Below the pieces are notes generated by a model that worked only from the letters and a program-made list of their open reading frames with translations, had not been told where the DNA came from and made no database searches. Positions 33,266-44,616 of a stretch of DNA of 64,000 nt are shown in pieces (position 1 is the first letter of the stretch; each line of letters opens with the position of its first letter). A program made the translations under genes and the position numbers. This DNA is from Limnanthes douglasii subsp. nivea (taxonomy: Eukaryota; Streptophyta; Magnoliopsida; Brassicales; Limnanthaceae), in contig JAUPFV010000001.1 in the NCBI GenBank assembly GCA_036936605.1, forward strand, positions 166,866,643-166,930,642. Direction: 5' to 3'.

Positions 33266-34617
33266 TTGTTATTTCTGAAATTAAACCATAGTTTAAAAGA
33301 AAGGGCAGATTGAATGTCATCTATATTTCCAAAGTTAAGTCCATTCTCATTGTATAGTTTGCATAAATTTGTCCAATTTGACCATACTATGTGTTTGTTA
33401 TTTTCATTAAAACCCCAAAGAAATTTGTTTAGCAGTTTATTAATTCTAGATATAACTTTTAAAGTTAGTTTAGTAGATTGCAAGTAATATACTGGATATG
33501 ACATAAGGATAGTGTTGATTAAAGTTATTTTGCCACCAAACAAAATATGTTTTGTATTCCAGTCATTAATTTTGTTTCTTGTTTTATCTATTAAACTTTT
33601 AAAGTGTTCAGCAAAGTTATTAGAAAGAATTGGTATACCTAAGTATGTGAAGGACAACTTAGATTGTTTAAAACCTAAATAGTTTTCTAGAGATGCTAAT
33701 CTAGTTCTGTTCATGTTTGATGAAGCTATGAAGGTTGTTTTTTGTTTATTTATTTGTTGGCCAGACAGAGCTTGATATATGTCTAAAAAATTAGATAAGT
33801 TCTTTACACTTGATAATGAACCATTTAGAAATAAGATTATATCATCTGCATAAGCTAAACAACTAATCTTTAAAGAACTTTTCATATTGTAAGACCTAAT
33901 TTTGTTATGTTCAATTAAGTTATTGATCCCTCTAATAAGAAATTCTTCAGTAATTATGAAAAGGCAGGGTGATAAAGGGTCACCCTGCCTTAAACCATTT
34001 CCAGATTTGAAAAATCTATTAGTTTTACCATTTGTTATTACTGAGTATGTAATATTTTCAATGATCTTTCTTATTAGATCTATCACTTGTACATTGAATC
34101 CAAAAGATGTCATTACTTCGTATATAAATCTGAAATCTAGATTATCAAATGCCTTTGTCATGTCTAAGCTCATTATTAGATTATCACCTCTGGTTTTTCT
34201 GTTTAAGTCTTTAATTAATTCTTGAGTTATTAATATGTTTTCTTGAATGATTTTGTTTTCAATGTATGCACCCTGTTCTTCTGAAATGAATAAGGGAAGT
34301 AGTCTGGCTAATCTGCTATTTATTAGTTTAGATATTATTATATTAAGTACAGAGCATAAACTAATAGGTCTAAATTGCGTCCATGTTTTAGGTGACTTGA
34401 CCTTAGGTATAAGACAAATTAAAGTTGAATAAATTCCTTTAGGTATCTGTGTATTAGAAAAATAGTCTTTAATAGCTTTGAATAGATCATCTTTGATTAT
34501 TGGCCAGCAAGTTAAGTAGAATTTGGAGTTGAATCCATCAACTCCAACTCCAGAGGCACTGTTTGTATTAAGGGACTTAATTATATTATGTAACTCTTCC
34601 ATTGTAGGTTCTTCCAA
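33266..34617 (-). pseudogene. LINE B reverse transcriptase
   Basis: This is non-LTR RT for target-primed reverse transcription. Motifs in order are NSASGVGDGF-type (seen as NSASGVGVDGFNSKFY), LICLIPKVKSPKTW, FRPISLCSVLN, MSLDMTKAFDNLD, LRQGDPLSPCLFI, LAYADDIILF (the catalytic YADD is at 33852-33841), and YLGIPI. The frame is open from 34617 into the TRIM and no catalytic residue is visibly lost. It could only have worked before the TRIM insertion. Its open frame continues into the LTR to 33214, which is not LINE sequence. Confidence 0.92.
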
Positions 34618-35126
34618 GATACTTTCATTATTTTCATTAGTTATGATTCTAGGGGTTATGTTTTTTTTACAGTAGAGAGATCTTCTATATGTGAAGTTTT
34701 GTTTAAAAGATTGGTAAAATACTCTACAACAGATAGTCCTATTAAGTCATCGTCTTCAACCCATGTATTGTTATCTTGAATTCCATTTATTCTATTCTTT
34801 ACTTTCTTTTTTTAACATAATTATGGAATGTTGCAGAATTATTATCCCCTTCTTTTGACCAATTTACATAGCTTTTTTTATGCCAGTATATTTCTTCCCT
34901 TTCTATTAATATTAAAATAATATTATAAATAAAATAAATTTTACATTCAAGCTAAATTTTTTTGATATATTTATTGATGCTTGATATAAGATTTTATATA
35001 CACACTATCCAAAAATATACACATTTATATAATCTTTAGTAAATCCGTATTAAACTATAAAATTTATAAATATTTCATTTCTGATGGTTTAACCAACGAA
35101 GTTTTTTTAATATTACATAAAAATAA

Positions 35127-35129
<3 letters not shown>

Positions 35130-35193
<64 letters not shown>
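35130..35193. repeat. (TA)n microsatellite
   Basis: About 32 uninterrupted TA units. The surrounding 34906-35640 is AT-rich with no supported gene. Confidence 0.95.
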
Positions 35194-35195
<2 letters not shown>

Positions 35196-35936
35196 AACAT
35201 GTCGTTTTGTATAGCTTTTTTATTTAATAAATTATATCTGAACAAGACAACAAATAATAATATATCGATGGCATTTGTGATGATGCGGTAAAAAAGAATC
35301 CAACACAAAGATTTCCCAACTTAACAAAAATAGTGATAGTGATGTAAAATGATGAGTTTGTTAGAAAAAGAGAGATTAAGATATTCTATAAGAATAGTGC
35401 GATCTGTTTCTCAAAACAATAGTGGGAAGTAGTTAGGCCAGGGCCACTAACTTACTTCTACCAATAACTTCCATTATAAGAAACACCAATTGTGCAAGAT
35501 AGACTTGCACCATATTATTACATACACACGGCACAACAAGAGCCACCAACACTCTCTCTATAATTCTCCTACCTTAACACCATAGTCTATATACATTAGC
35601 GAATACGGAACTAACTTACTTTCATATAACACGTTCTCTTCATTTTTTTCCAATGCTAATAAACGTTTTGTTTAGATATTTGATTTCAGATAGGATGCCA
35701 AATATCGCCGAACAAAGTTATTAAAGATTAGGATATGTTACATGTGTCTTTTACCACTCAAATGTTATTATTTTGATATAACGTACGAATCGAAGATATG
35801 GGGAGGCTTAAAGATTACTCCAAGACTCGTCTGAGGACGTCAGACTCTTTTCTAGATTTCATCGATATCTTCTTTCTTTCATAGTTCGAATCGTAATTAT
35901 CCGGTAGAATTTTTCTCCCAATAGATATCTACAACA

Positions 35937-37048
35937 ATGGAGTTTTTGAAGAATACTCTATTCTTTTATTTGGAAACAAAAGATATCTTTTACGAAGGAT
36001 CAAACAAAGAAGTCTTACACGGAGAATATTAATACTAAGAAAGATTATGCTGTTTCGAATATTAAAGCTGAAGAGATAATCCAGAAATCTAACCATGTTT
36101 CAATCCAGTATATTCAATCAGTTAAAGCTTCGTTGGTTAAAGATTAAAAAACTAATTTTATCGGCAAATTTTCCGGCGGCTTACCAAATCGTTCTTTGTT
36201 AACTGAGTTTCTATCTTCTTTTAAGTTCAAAAGAGAATACAACATAGAAATATGGGCTTCACGACATCTGCTAATCGAATTCAATCTTAAAGAAGACATC
36301 ATTTTTCTTTGGTCAAGAAACTACTAGACCACATGATATTTTATAATGAAGATTCTCCGATGGACACCCAATTTTAACGTTAAGTATGAAAATGCTCTAT
36401 CACTGGTATGGGTCAGAATAGGAAATGTGCCAGAATTCCTATACAAAAATATTATAATGACTGAGATTGCTTCTGCAATTGAAGTACCTTATAAAATCAT
36501 CGTTCCCAGGAAAAACAGAGCATACAATAACTCACAAGATTGGTGAAACATATAACACAACAACTTAGATCATCCAAAGTAATGATGTTACTAAGGATAA
36601 CAAAGTTCAGCTGATTAATTTTGAATGGATTATAAAAGACCCAAAGATAAAAATAATCATCGTTCAACCTAGTCAGAATGTTACTGAGAAGTTCAAATCC
36701 AAGACATTACAGGCTTCTCCAGAATTTTCTAAAGATCAAGCTACAAGCAATACTTCTACTGATATAAAAAACCATAAAGACAACACTAATGATGACATGG
36801 AAATAATCGAAGCCATCGAGAAATTAGATCAAGGATATAAACACTGCAACTCTCTTGGATTTGATACTCCCTGTTCTGGGAAAGCTACTCCAGACTAAGA
36901 AATCATAGGGAGCACACCAAGTACTCATACCATCAAAGCTCAAGGCAGTGATATGGAATTTAATGAGATCTTGAGAAAGAAACTCAAAGCTGCGAAGAAA
37001 TGGAAGAAACCAAATAAGCTTGTAAAATCATCAATACTCATACTCTGA
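35937..37048 (+). pseudogene. LINE C ORF1 (DUF4283)
   Basis: This is the decayed RNA-binding ORF1. The DUF4283 pattern is clear from about 36150: GKFSGGLPNRSLLTEFLSSF, ASRHLLIEFN, then MKILRWTPNFNV, LVWVRIGNVPEFLYK and IASAIEVPYKI (to about 36520). The C-terminal part is hydrophilic and ends in a Lys-rich stretch just before ORF2. I do not see the CCHC knuckle present in LINE A; it may be deleted or mutated. Stops occur at about 36028, 36543 and elsewhere. The ORF1 stop region nearly touches the ORF2 ATG at 37051. Confidence 0.7.
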
Positions 37049-37050
37049 TA

Positions 37051-38040
37051 ATGATAAAGTTATTTAGTTGGAACTTCAGGGGAATCAACAACAAAACAAC
37101 AGTCAGAAGACTGAAGTCCATAATCTTAAAAGAAAAAATCAAGATAGTTGCTTTACATGAGCCTCTCCTTAACGTTGACAAGCTGGAAATCGCTGCTAAG
37201 AAACTGGGATTCATAAATTGTATCTCTAACTTTTCTAAAAAGATATGGGTTTTTTGGATGGATGACATCAATATCATTTTTCTTACTGGCCATGACCAAT
37301 GCCTAACCCTTGATATATCCTATCCTGGCCTCGATTCCAGTTTTCTCCTAACTATTATCTACACAAAATGTTAAATACTGAATATGATGGCTTTGTGGGA
37401 TCAGCTTAGAAACATCTCTGCTACTCAGAAAGAATGGATTACGTTTGGTGATTTTAACGTGATTACTTCTGCTGATGAGCAGATGGGCTGCTTAACTTTA
37501 TGCCACAACATCATTGAAGACTTTAATGATACTTTGAGAGACTGGTAGCTTGAAGATGCATGGTTTACAGGCTCTAAATTTATGTGGAATAGGAACACTA
37601 AATATAAGAGATTGGATCGTTCTCTTATTAACTATCTCTGGTCTAAAAAGTTCAGAGATACTCAGGTTCTTCACATGGCCAGAACTTGTTCTGACCATGC
37701 TCCCCTTCTCATTAATATTTCTCTAAACAACAAATCTTATAAAAAATGCTTTAAGTTTATAAATATATGGTCTTTTGATAATACTTTTCTCAACACTGTT
37801 AAACAGAATTGGTCTCAAAATATCGATGGCAATCCTATTCAAAAATTTTGGTTGAAGCTGAGAAAGCTGAAGAAATGTCTGAAAGACTGGAATTCTAAGC
37901 ACTTTGGAAATGTTTTAGACAAAGTTAAAAACACTGAAGAGGACGTTAAAAGACTGAAAGTTCTCCAACACTCAACCAACAACACTGAAATTAAAGACAG
38001 TCTCAATAAAACCAACAACTTATCTCTTCAAGCTTTGTGA
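37051..38040 (+). pseudogene. LINE C endonuclease (APE-like)
   Basis: One frame holds the whole endonuclease domain that nicks target DNA. It starts MIKLFSWNFRGINN and continues with IVALHEPLL, where the catalytic Glu sits after His rather than the usual Gln. WITFGDFNVI and, near the end, SDHAPLLINI carry further catalytic residues. TAA (37372-37374) and TAG (37546-37548) interrupt the same frame, and a TGA ends it at 38038-38040. The linker to RT follows in this and a neighbouring frame (EEDFWKHKYY, DEDRNTKVYH). Confidence 0.85.
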
Positions 38041-38149
38041 ATGGAAGAGGACTTTTGGAAGCATAAATATTATAGTAATTTTCTGAGGGATGAAGATAGG
38101 AATACCAAAGTTTACCACTCCTATGTTTTAAAAAAAGACGAATAAATAT

Positions 38150-39610
38150 AATCAGAGGCATCAAAGATGGAAACAACTGGATTACTAATCCTGACTCCAT
38201 TGGTAAATCAACTGAGATTTATTTTAAAAATATTTTAACTAGTTATCCTTAGGATAGTGTAGAGGATGAAGCAATGAATATGGAAAATGAAATATTCAAC
38301 AACATCCATAGGCTGGTCTCCTTGGAAGAGAATGATGCTCCACTCAAACCAACAAATGAAGAGGAAATCCTAAATAATGTTAATTTTATGAATCCTTCTG
38401 CTGTTGCTCGTATTGATGGCTATAACATCTTTTTTTATAAATTATGATGGCAGATAATAAAGACTGACCTTTGTAATGCTCATTCACACTCATAAGATTC
38501 CTAATGTTGTATTTTCTATTGGCTTATGTTTGATTCCAAAAACTATCAATTCTATAAGCTAGACCAATTACAGGCCAATTGGATTATGCACTATGTTGAA
38601 TAGGTTAATGTCTAGGCTTATTAACACCAGGCTTGCTAGTATACTTCCCAATTTTATCTCCAATTCTCAGGGTGCTTATGTTAAGAATAAGTATATTCAT
38701 GCGAATATTATTATTTCCAAAGAATTGTTTCATGATTTAGACATGAGACCTAAATCTAGCAATATAATGGTGCAGTTCAATATGTCTAAATCATTCGACA
38801 GGATGTCCCACCCTTTCATCTCTAAAGTCTTATTGACATTTGGTTTTTGTAAAAGCTTTGTCACCCTTATCAACACTCTCATTTAAAATGTTAATGTCTT
38901 CATGCTCATTAATATAATAAAAGTGTTACTGGCTATTTCAAAACAAACAGAGGCTTGAGACAAGGTGATCATTTGTCTCATAGCTTGTTCATCATTGGCC
39001 AGATAGTTCTGACTAGAGGTCTTTACACTCTTTTTAGTACTAACAAGAAAATGCAATATGTTTCTAGAGCTAAGGACCTTGTTTTGTGTATGGCATTCAC
39101 TGATGACACTTTAATTTTTACTAACATTATGCATCAAACAATTGATATATTAAGAAAGTTTTTAGAATGCTATCAAGCTTTCTCAGGTCAATCAATTAAC
39201 AAAAGCAAAACAAAGATTGTGGTCTCTACCAGATCTCAAAAAAACAGGATTGAATCTCTTGCTGGTCAAACTAGATGCTCACTGGATCATCTGCCTACTG
39301 AATACCTTGTAATCACCCTGAACAACAACAAATTTAGTAATTTCAGAGCTATCATAGACAAAGTTAACTTCAAAATATCTGAATGGGAAAGAAAAAATAT
39401 CTCTTATGGGGGCATGCTAGCTCTAATCTCTTATGTTCTCATGTTTATACATATCTATTGGATACAAAACACTTTTTTACCTAATTGTATAATCAATAAA
39501 CTTGAAACAACTTTCAACAACTTTCTTTGGAGGTCAACTTATTCTGAAAATTCTATTCATTGGTCTAAATGGATTCATTATGTAGGCCTTTTGAGGAAGG
39601 AGGACTGAAC
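38150..39610 (+). pseudogene. LINE C reverse transcriptase
   Basis: RT motifs are spread over several frames: IKDGNNWITNPDSIG, PTNEEEILNNVNFMNPSAV, IGLCLIPKTINS, PIGLCTMLNRLMS, FNMSKSFDRM, LRQGDHLSHSLFI, AFTDDTLIF (catalytic box at 39096-39107) and EYLVITLNNNKF. The box reads FTDD where LINE B has YADD; both Asp are kept. LINE E has the same FTDD. Stops occur near 38254, 38446 and 38884, and frameshifts near 38490 and 38940. Confidence 0.87.
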
Positions 39611-40430
39611 ATCATAAAATTTTATGATATTCAGGACACCTTCTCTCAAAATCTATGGTTCACATTTAGAGAAAAGAAAATGTTTTGGGCCAAGATAACG
39701 CATAGCACTTACTGTGATAATTCTCATCCTCTTTGTGCTTACAATAATAACCGAGGTTCTTCTAACTGGAAAAGATTATCAAGTATTAAAGATGTTATTG
39801 AGCCAAACATAAGATGGTTGCTTGGTAAAGGATGCCTGGACATATGGTTAGACAATTGGCATGAAAAGCCTCCAATCATCTCTCTAAATGGAAATGAAAG
39901 GAACAACTGGTTCATGGCCACCAAAGTCAATAGCTTATGGTTCAATGATTCTTGGGACATCTCTACAATGTAAACCTTTCTATCTACAAACTAATTAAAT
40001 AAAATCAAAGAGCTGTCAATCCTTTCTAACAAGTAGGAAAATGTAATATGGATGCTTTCTCAAGACCTCAACTTCAGTGTTAAAAGTATTTGGAACAATA
40101 TTAAAAAGCATTACAACAGGTTAAGTCTATTCCAAAAAATTTGGAACAATTCCACTCCAAGGAAGTTCTCCTTTCTTTCATGGAACCTTATTAAAAACTA
40201 TATTCCTCTTGATACAATCTTTCAGAAAAGACATATCCACCTTGCCTCAAAATATCAATTCTGTAACCATATTGAGGACACTAATCATGTGTTTATTAGT
40301 TGCAGCTATTCATGGCAGATTTGGAAGCACTTTGTTGAATTGTTCAATATCAATATTGAGAAGTACATGGATCTTACCCATATTATTAGACAATGGTTCT
40401 GGTTTCTACAAAGAAAGTCCACATAACTCA
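39569..40430 (+). pseudogene. LINE C post-RT region and zinc-binding domain
   Basis: WKRLSSIKDVIEPNIRWLLG and GCLDIWLDNWHEKPP are followed, after stops near 39970-40030, by FQKIWNNSTPRKFSFLSWNL and CNHIEDTNHVFISC with one upstream Cys replaced (SKYQFC). This is the zf-RVT arrangement seen in LINE B and LINE E. Confidence 0.82.
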
Positions 40431-40689
40431 TATAATCTCGACGACTATATGTTGGGAAATTTTGCAGAATAGAAATATAGCTAAGTTTAAGGTTAACCAC
40501 TACTCTTCAGTTGCTTCTATTCACCAAATCACCCGTATAATAAATGGTTTAGATATTTCTAAATCTTTAACTCTTAAAAACTGTACTAATGAATTAAATG
40601 CAGGTATTACTTTAGGATGTACACCCTCTACTATGAAAAGAGAGAAGACGATGTACCTGAATTGGATCGCGCCATAAACCGATAGACTT

Positions 40690-41092
40690 AACATGAACAT
40701 TGACGCGACTTGTTTAAACAATTGAGAATCCAGTGAAGGCATAATAATCAAGAACAATCTAGGTGAGATGATTCTGGGCTCTTATAATATTTATGGCAAG
40801 TTAACTCCTTTAATGGCTGAGTGATGGTATGCTCATTTGCAACAAAAATAAGTGGGTCAGAATTGATATTAAATATGATTCTTTACTGGTTGTCGACCTT
40901 CTTGCTAAAGAAAGCTTCCCATGGTTTCTAGATCCAATTTTATGTGCCTACAAAAACCTAATATCCTCTGAGATGACCATTGAGGACATCTCCAGAGTGC
41001 AAAATCAGGTTGCTGATTGGCTAGCCAAGTGGACTATGAGATGTAAGAAAAAGCAGGATATAACTTTTTTCCATACTCCCTGCCAGCTTTAA
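40690..41092 (+). pseudogene. LINE C RNase H domain
   Basis: LNMNIDATCLNN, then GIIIKNNLGEMILGS and LMAE, are the first catalytic segments in a broken frame. The next frame (from about 40829) gives VRIDIKYDSLLVVDLL and VADWLAKWT. It closely resembles the RNase H of LINE E. Confidence 0.8.
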
Positions 41093-41591
41093 GCAATTGT
41101 CCTGCTTGAAGGATCAGGTCTGGGATAGATAAACGCTGAAGACTAGAATCCCTTTCAAGAAATTCCTTTAGTCTCTATTGTTTGCCATTTTCCTTCGTTT
41201 TTCTATTGTTTGAGGCACTTTGGATCAATCACACTTCAACATAAACTCAATCCCTCTGACGATTACAGCTTTGCTTCAGGAGAATGCCTAGAAATGTGAA
41301 AACATCATTTGTCTCTCTTTTCCGAATTGAAGATGGATATCTCTAAAGGAGTTTGTTGGAGAGCTTGGTTTTTGAAATTAAAGCTTTTGGAGTACTCGCG
41401 ATTCTATGGAGCTCTTGGAGACCAGGATTTCTCAGAATGGAAGACTACCAAAGGATATGGCGCCTCTGTATTTTCAAATTTCAGTTCAAATTTTTGGACA
41501 AAATATTTGACGCCCACTTTTAGGGCCTAACCTAGTCCAATTAACTTCTGCCACATGTTTTTCTTAATATAATTTGATTTGATTAAAAAAA
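41093..41591 (+). other. LINE C 3' untranslated region and A-tail
   Basis: About 500 bases without coding motifs end in a TTTGATTTGATT run and AAAAAAAG. A 73-codon frame here (41309-41530) has no recognisable domain and is regarded as non-coding. Confidence 0.6.
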
Positions 41592-41930
41592 GATTTAATG
41601 TACAGATATTTTATTTTATATTTAATCTGCAAGTCAAGTTAATTACTCAAGCAAATAGTTAACATTTGTTATACTTATTACATAAAAGAAAATTATATAA
41701 TGTACAAGAAAATAAAAGTACAAATTTACGTTAACGTATAAACGGTTATATTTCAAGTATTTTTTTTATTAAAAAATGTATTAAATAAAATAAAAATTGT
41801 ATTTATAAATACATGGATATTTTTTCAAAAGTGACCTAAAAACCATGAAAAAAACAACATGATGAGAGTTTGACCCTAATATGACCAATTAATGCGAATA
41901 AAGTAAACAAAAGAGAGTATATCCACAATA

Positions 41931-42915
41931 TCAAAGGGATAAACGAATGAAATCAACAAACCAGCTATGGAAGAAGGTTGTAGTAAAAAAACAAATTAAG
42001 CTATGATAAATGTTGAATGACCTGGTAATATTGGTACCAAGGAATCTGAAACAGAGGTCATAAATCATGTGATACGATATCGCGGAGGTGAGGGTAGAAG
42101 AGGCACACAAATTTCTATCATTCCTCTCATTTAAGATGTGGTAAACCACCGCGCCAAAATAGGCATGCCACAGACAACGAAGACTGGAGGAAGACCAGTT
42201 GGAAGAATCTTGAACCCAAGAGTCTCAATCGAAATTGATGCTTAAGGGGAACCCAAGCTTGGAACTTGAAAAACCCCAAATAGTATGAGAGAAGTTACAA
42301 TCATAGAAGATATGATTGATAGTTTCAGAAGCAGAGTTGCATAAAACACATTTCGGGGGAGGGAGGAAGGGTGTTTAAACCTCATCTTATAAGTTTATCG
42401 CGCTTGGATAACTTTTTATGGATAAAAAGCCAAAGGATGAAGGAGTGACGAGGAATTTTAAATTTGTGCCATACTAACCCCGCCCACCCGACACAGGTGT
42501 TTGAAGTACGAATGACATTGTAGGTGTCATTGGTTAAGAACTCAGTGACCCCTATCTTCGCAGTCCAGTAATGGACATTATTAAAGAAGGTGTTGGGAGG
42601 AATGAGGGAGAAGATGAGGTTATTCCATAGCCCATCGTTGATACTGTCAGAAACTTTGAGGTTCTTGCCCAACCTTAAATCATGGATGATATCATGTCTG
42701 TAAAGAATAACAAGAGAAGTATGTAAAAGCCATGAATTGAACTAGAATGATGTATGGTTCAAATTACCGATCACCCACTTGTATAATTTACTAGCCAAAT
42801 CCATAAGAAATAGTATTTTCCTCCATGTCCATGAGGTAGAGAAGCCAAGATCTAAATCCCAAAAATTATTGTTTTTAGTTTTTTTGGTTTTAATCCAATC
42901 CCACCACATAGAGTT
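41931..42915 (-). pseudogene. LINE D fragment (post-RT region with zinc-binding domain)
   Basis: On the minus strand, broken frames read FWDLDLGFSTSWTWRKIL, then LKVSDSINDGLWN, VWHKFKIPRHSFILWLFIHK and CVLCNSASETINHIFYDC, then WRGGLPH and RNDRN. This is the region between RT and RNase H of a plant LINE. Its wording (ILWLFIHKKLSKRDKL) differs from LINEs B, C and E, so it is another LINE family. Both RT and the 3' end are missing, and frameshifts are present. A probable internal fragment. Confidence 0.75.
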
Positions 42916-43890
42916 TTTTATTACTAATAATGGATTCTATGTTATTTTTCTTCTTTTATTGATTCCAATTTTCTTCTTTGTGCGATAAATTTCTTATGTA
43001 AAATGGATGCATAAATAGGTTGCAAATATACGTGTAAAATGGTTACTGAAAGTGGAAACAATTCATCCATAATATTTAAATAGATACACAAGTAGTTCAT
43101 TGGTTACTAATTTTACTGTTGGTTGTGTAAAAATATATACGAATCATCAAAACCAAACACGAACAATTCTTAGGATATGCATATTATTTATGAATACAAC
43201 AGGGGAAAAAATTAAGGAAATAAAGTAATTTCTTCGTAAAACTATGATTTAATAGATGTTTTATGTTAAAATTATTCAGATTGAAATAAATATAAATGTG
43301 TATGTGTGTCACGAGAGATAAATATAAATAAAAGAACATGTTTTTTATGTATTTATACTGAAGGAGTATTATTGGAATATTTTATGCTCAAACTGGTTTT
43401 TGGTAGACTTCAAAGTTCATGTGATTATCAGTAATTTGAATCTTACCCATGTGGTTATCAATAACTTAACTTTAACTAATATTAGAATAACGGGTATCTG
43501 TATCTGGTGGGTTGGTTTTAGGATTGGTATCCGTTAGAATTTTTTTGGAACCCGTTATCTAATCCAAACTTAACTATTAATATATTTTAAAAACATACAA
43601 TCGTTCCCGCATAAAAAAGTTTGAATACATTTATCTATCAAATTATATATATGTAGGTATAAAAAACCATGACTAAGTGTTAGTATATAATTGTTTCAAA
43701 GGTATAGGATTGTTAGATATGATATGATAGTGTTTTTAAATGTTTAATTAAAAATATAATCAAAATTACGGCATCAAGTAAATAAAGTATGGAAGTGATG
43801 ATTGTCGATCGATTTAGGACACTCAAGAAGGATCCAGAAAAGTCGGGAGGCCACACAAAAAAGAGATTAAAAAAAAGGATTCTAGAGAAA
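42916..43890. other. AT-rich DNA without supported genes
   Basis: Nothing could be identified. Confidence 0.4.
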
Positions 43891-44616
43891 GAAAGTCATC
43901 ATGTTGAATATTATAATATTAACTATTCAACATTCTTGAAGTAGAGGAGGATTCAATTTATAGCCATACAAGTAAACTTTTGTCACATGAAATCCAATTA
44001 TAATTAAGACCAACATTGGATTGATGTGTACATGTAATTTTTAATGATGACTACAATCTGATTTAATAGTCAGTTCAAACTTGTAAAATGATATGGGTTT
44101 TCCTTATCAGTAGCCTCCATAGTCCTTGCAAAATTAGCTGAGAAAAGGCTATGTAGAGATAAAACGATTGTGTTTTATTTATCTGAGGTGGTTGAGCTCT
44201 CTTCAAACTATTAGGTGACCTTTTATAAGATGATAAATAAGAAAAGAGAGAGAGAAAGTCATTATGGCGAGTATTATAATATTCATTATCCAATATTCTT
44301 AAAATAGATGATGATCCTATTTATAGCCACACAAGTGGACTTTTGGAACATAATATTCCAATTACAATTAAGACAACTGTTGGACCAATGTGTACATGTA
44401 ATTTTTAATGATGACTATAATCTAATGCAATAGTCGGCTGAAACTAGTATAATAATTTGACTAATAATTCTCTTATCAGTAGCCCCTATAATCCTTACAA
44501 ATTAGCTGAGAAATGACTATGTAGAGATGGAAATATTACATTTTAATTTTCCGAGGTAGTCAAGCTTTCTTCGAAGTATCAGGTGGCCCTTTATGGGATG
44601 ATGGATAGGAAAAGAG
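43891..44616. repeat. 363-bp direct tandem duplication
   Basis: GAAAGTCAT starts a unit at 43891 and again at 44254. Both units continue with ATTATAAT, ATTTATAGCCA, ACAAGT, GGACCAATGTGTACATG or a variant, TAATTTTTAATGATGACTA, TTATCAGTAGCC, TTAGCTGAGAAA and TATGTAGAGAT. On the minus strand GGCTATAAAT is a TATA-like box followed by a pyrimidine-rich stretch, so an LTR or promoter region may be what was duplicated. The copies have diverged noticeably. Confidence 0.8.

Larger units (their letters stand above)
30724..34905 (-). mobile_element. LINE B, 5'-truncated, split by a TRIM element
   Basis: This minus-strand LINE has, in order, the linker before RT (34905-34618), RT (34617-33266), a zinc-binding domain (32370-31506), RNase H (about 31500-30934) and a 3' untranslated region ending in an A-tail, seen as a T-run near 30724-30732 on the plus strand. 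ORF1 and endonuclease are missing, as is common when target-primed reverse transcription stops early. It is the least decayed LINE here: its RT frame is open for over 450 codons. The TRIM at 32376-33260 separates RT from the zinc domain. Confidence 0.88.
35640..41591 (+). mobile_element. LINE C, near full length, decayed
   Basis: This plus-strand LINE contains a probable 5' leader, ORF1 (35937-37048), and an ORF2 remnant with endonuclease (37051-38040), RT (38150-39610), zinc domain (about 39620-40430) and RNase H (about 40690-41092). A 3' untranslated region ends in TTTGATTTGATTAAAAAAAG near 41591. It is the only copy in the window holding all parts. In-frame stops and shifts make it inactive. 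The 5' border is uncertain and no target duplication was found. Confidence 0.85.

Noticed and set aside
35075..35308. 77-codon minus-strand frame
   Set aside because: It mostly translates a (TA)n microsatellite.
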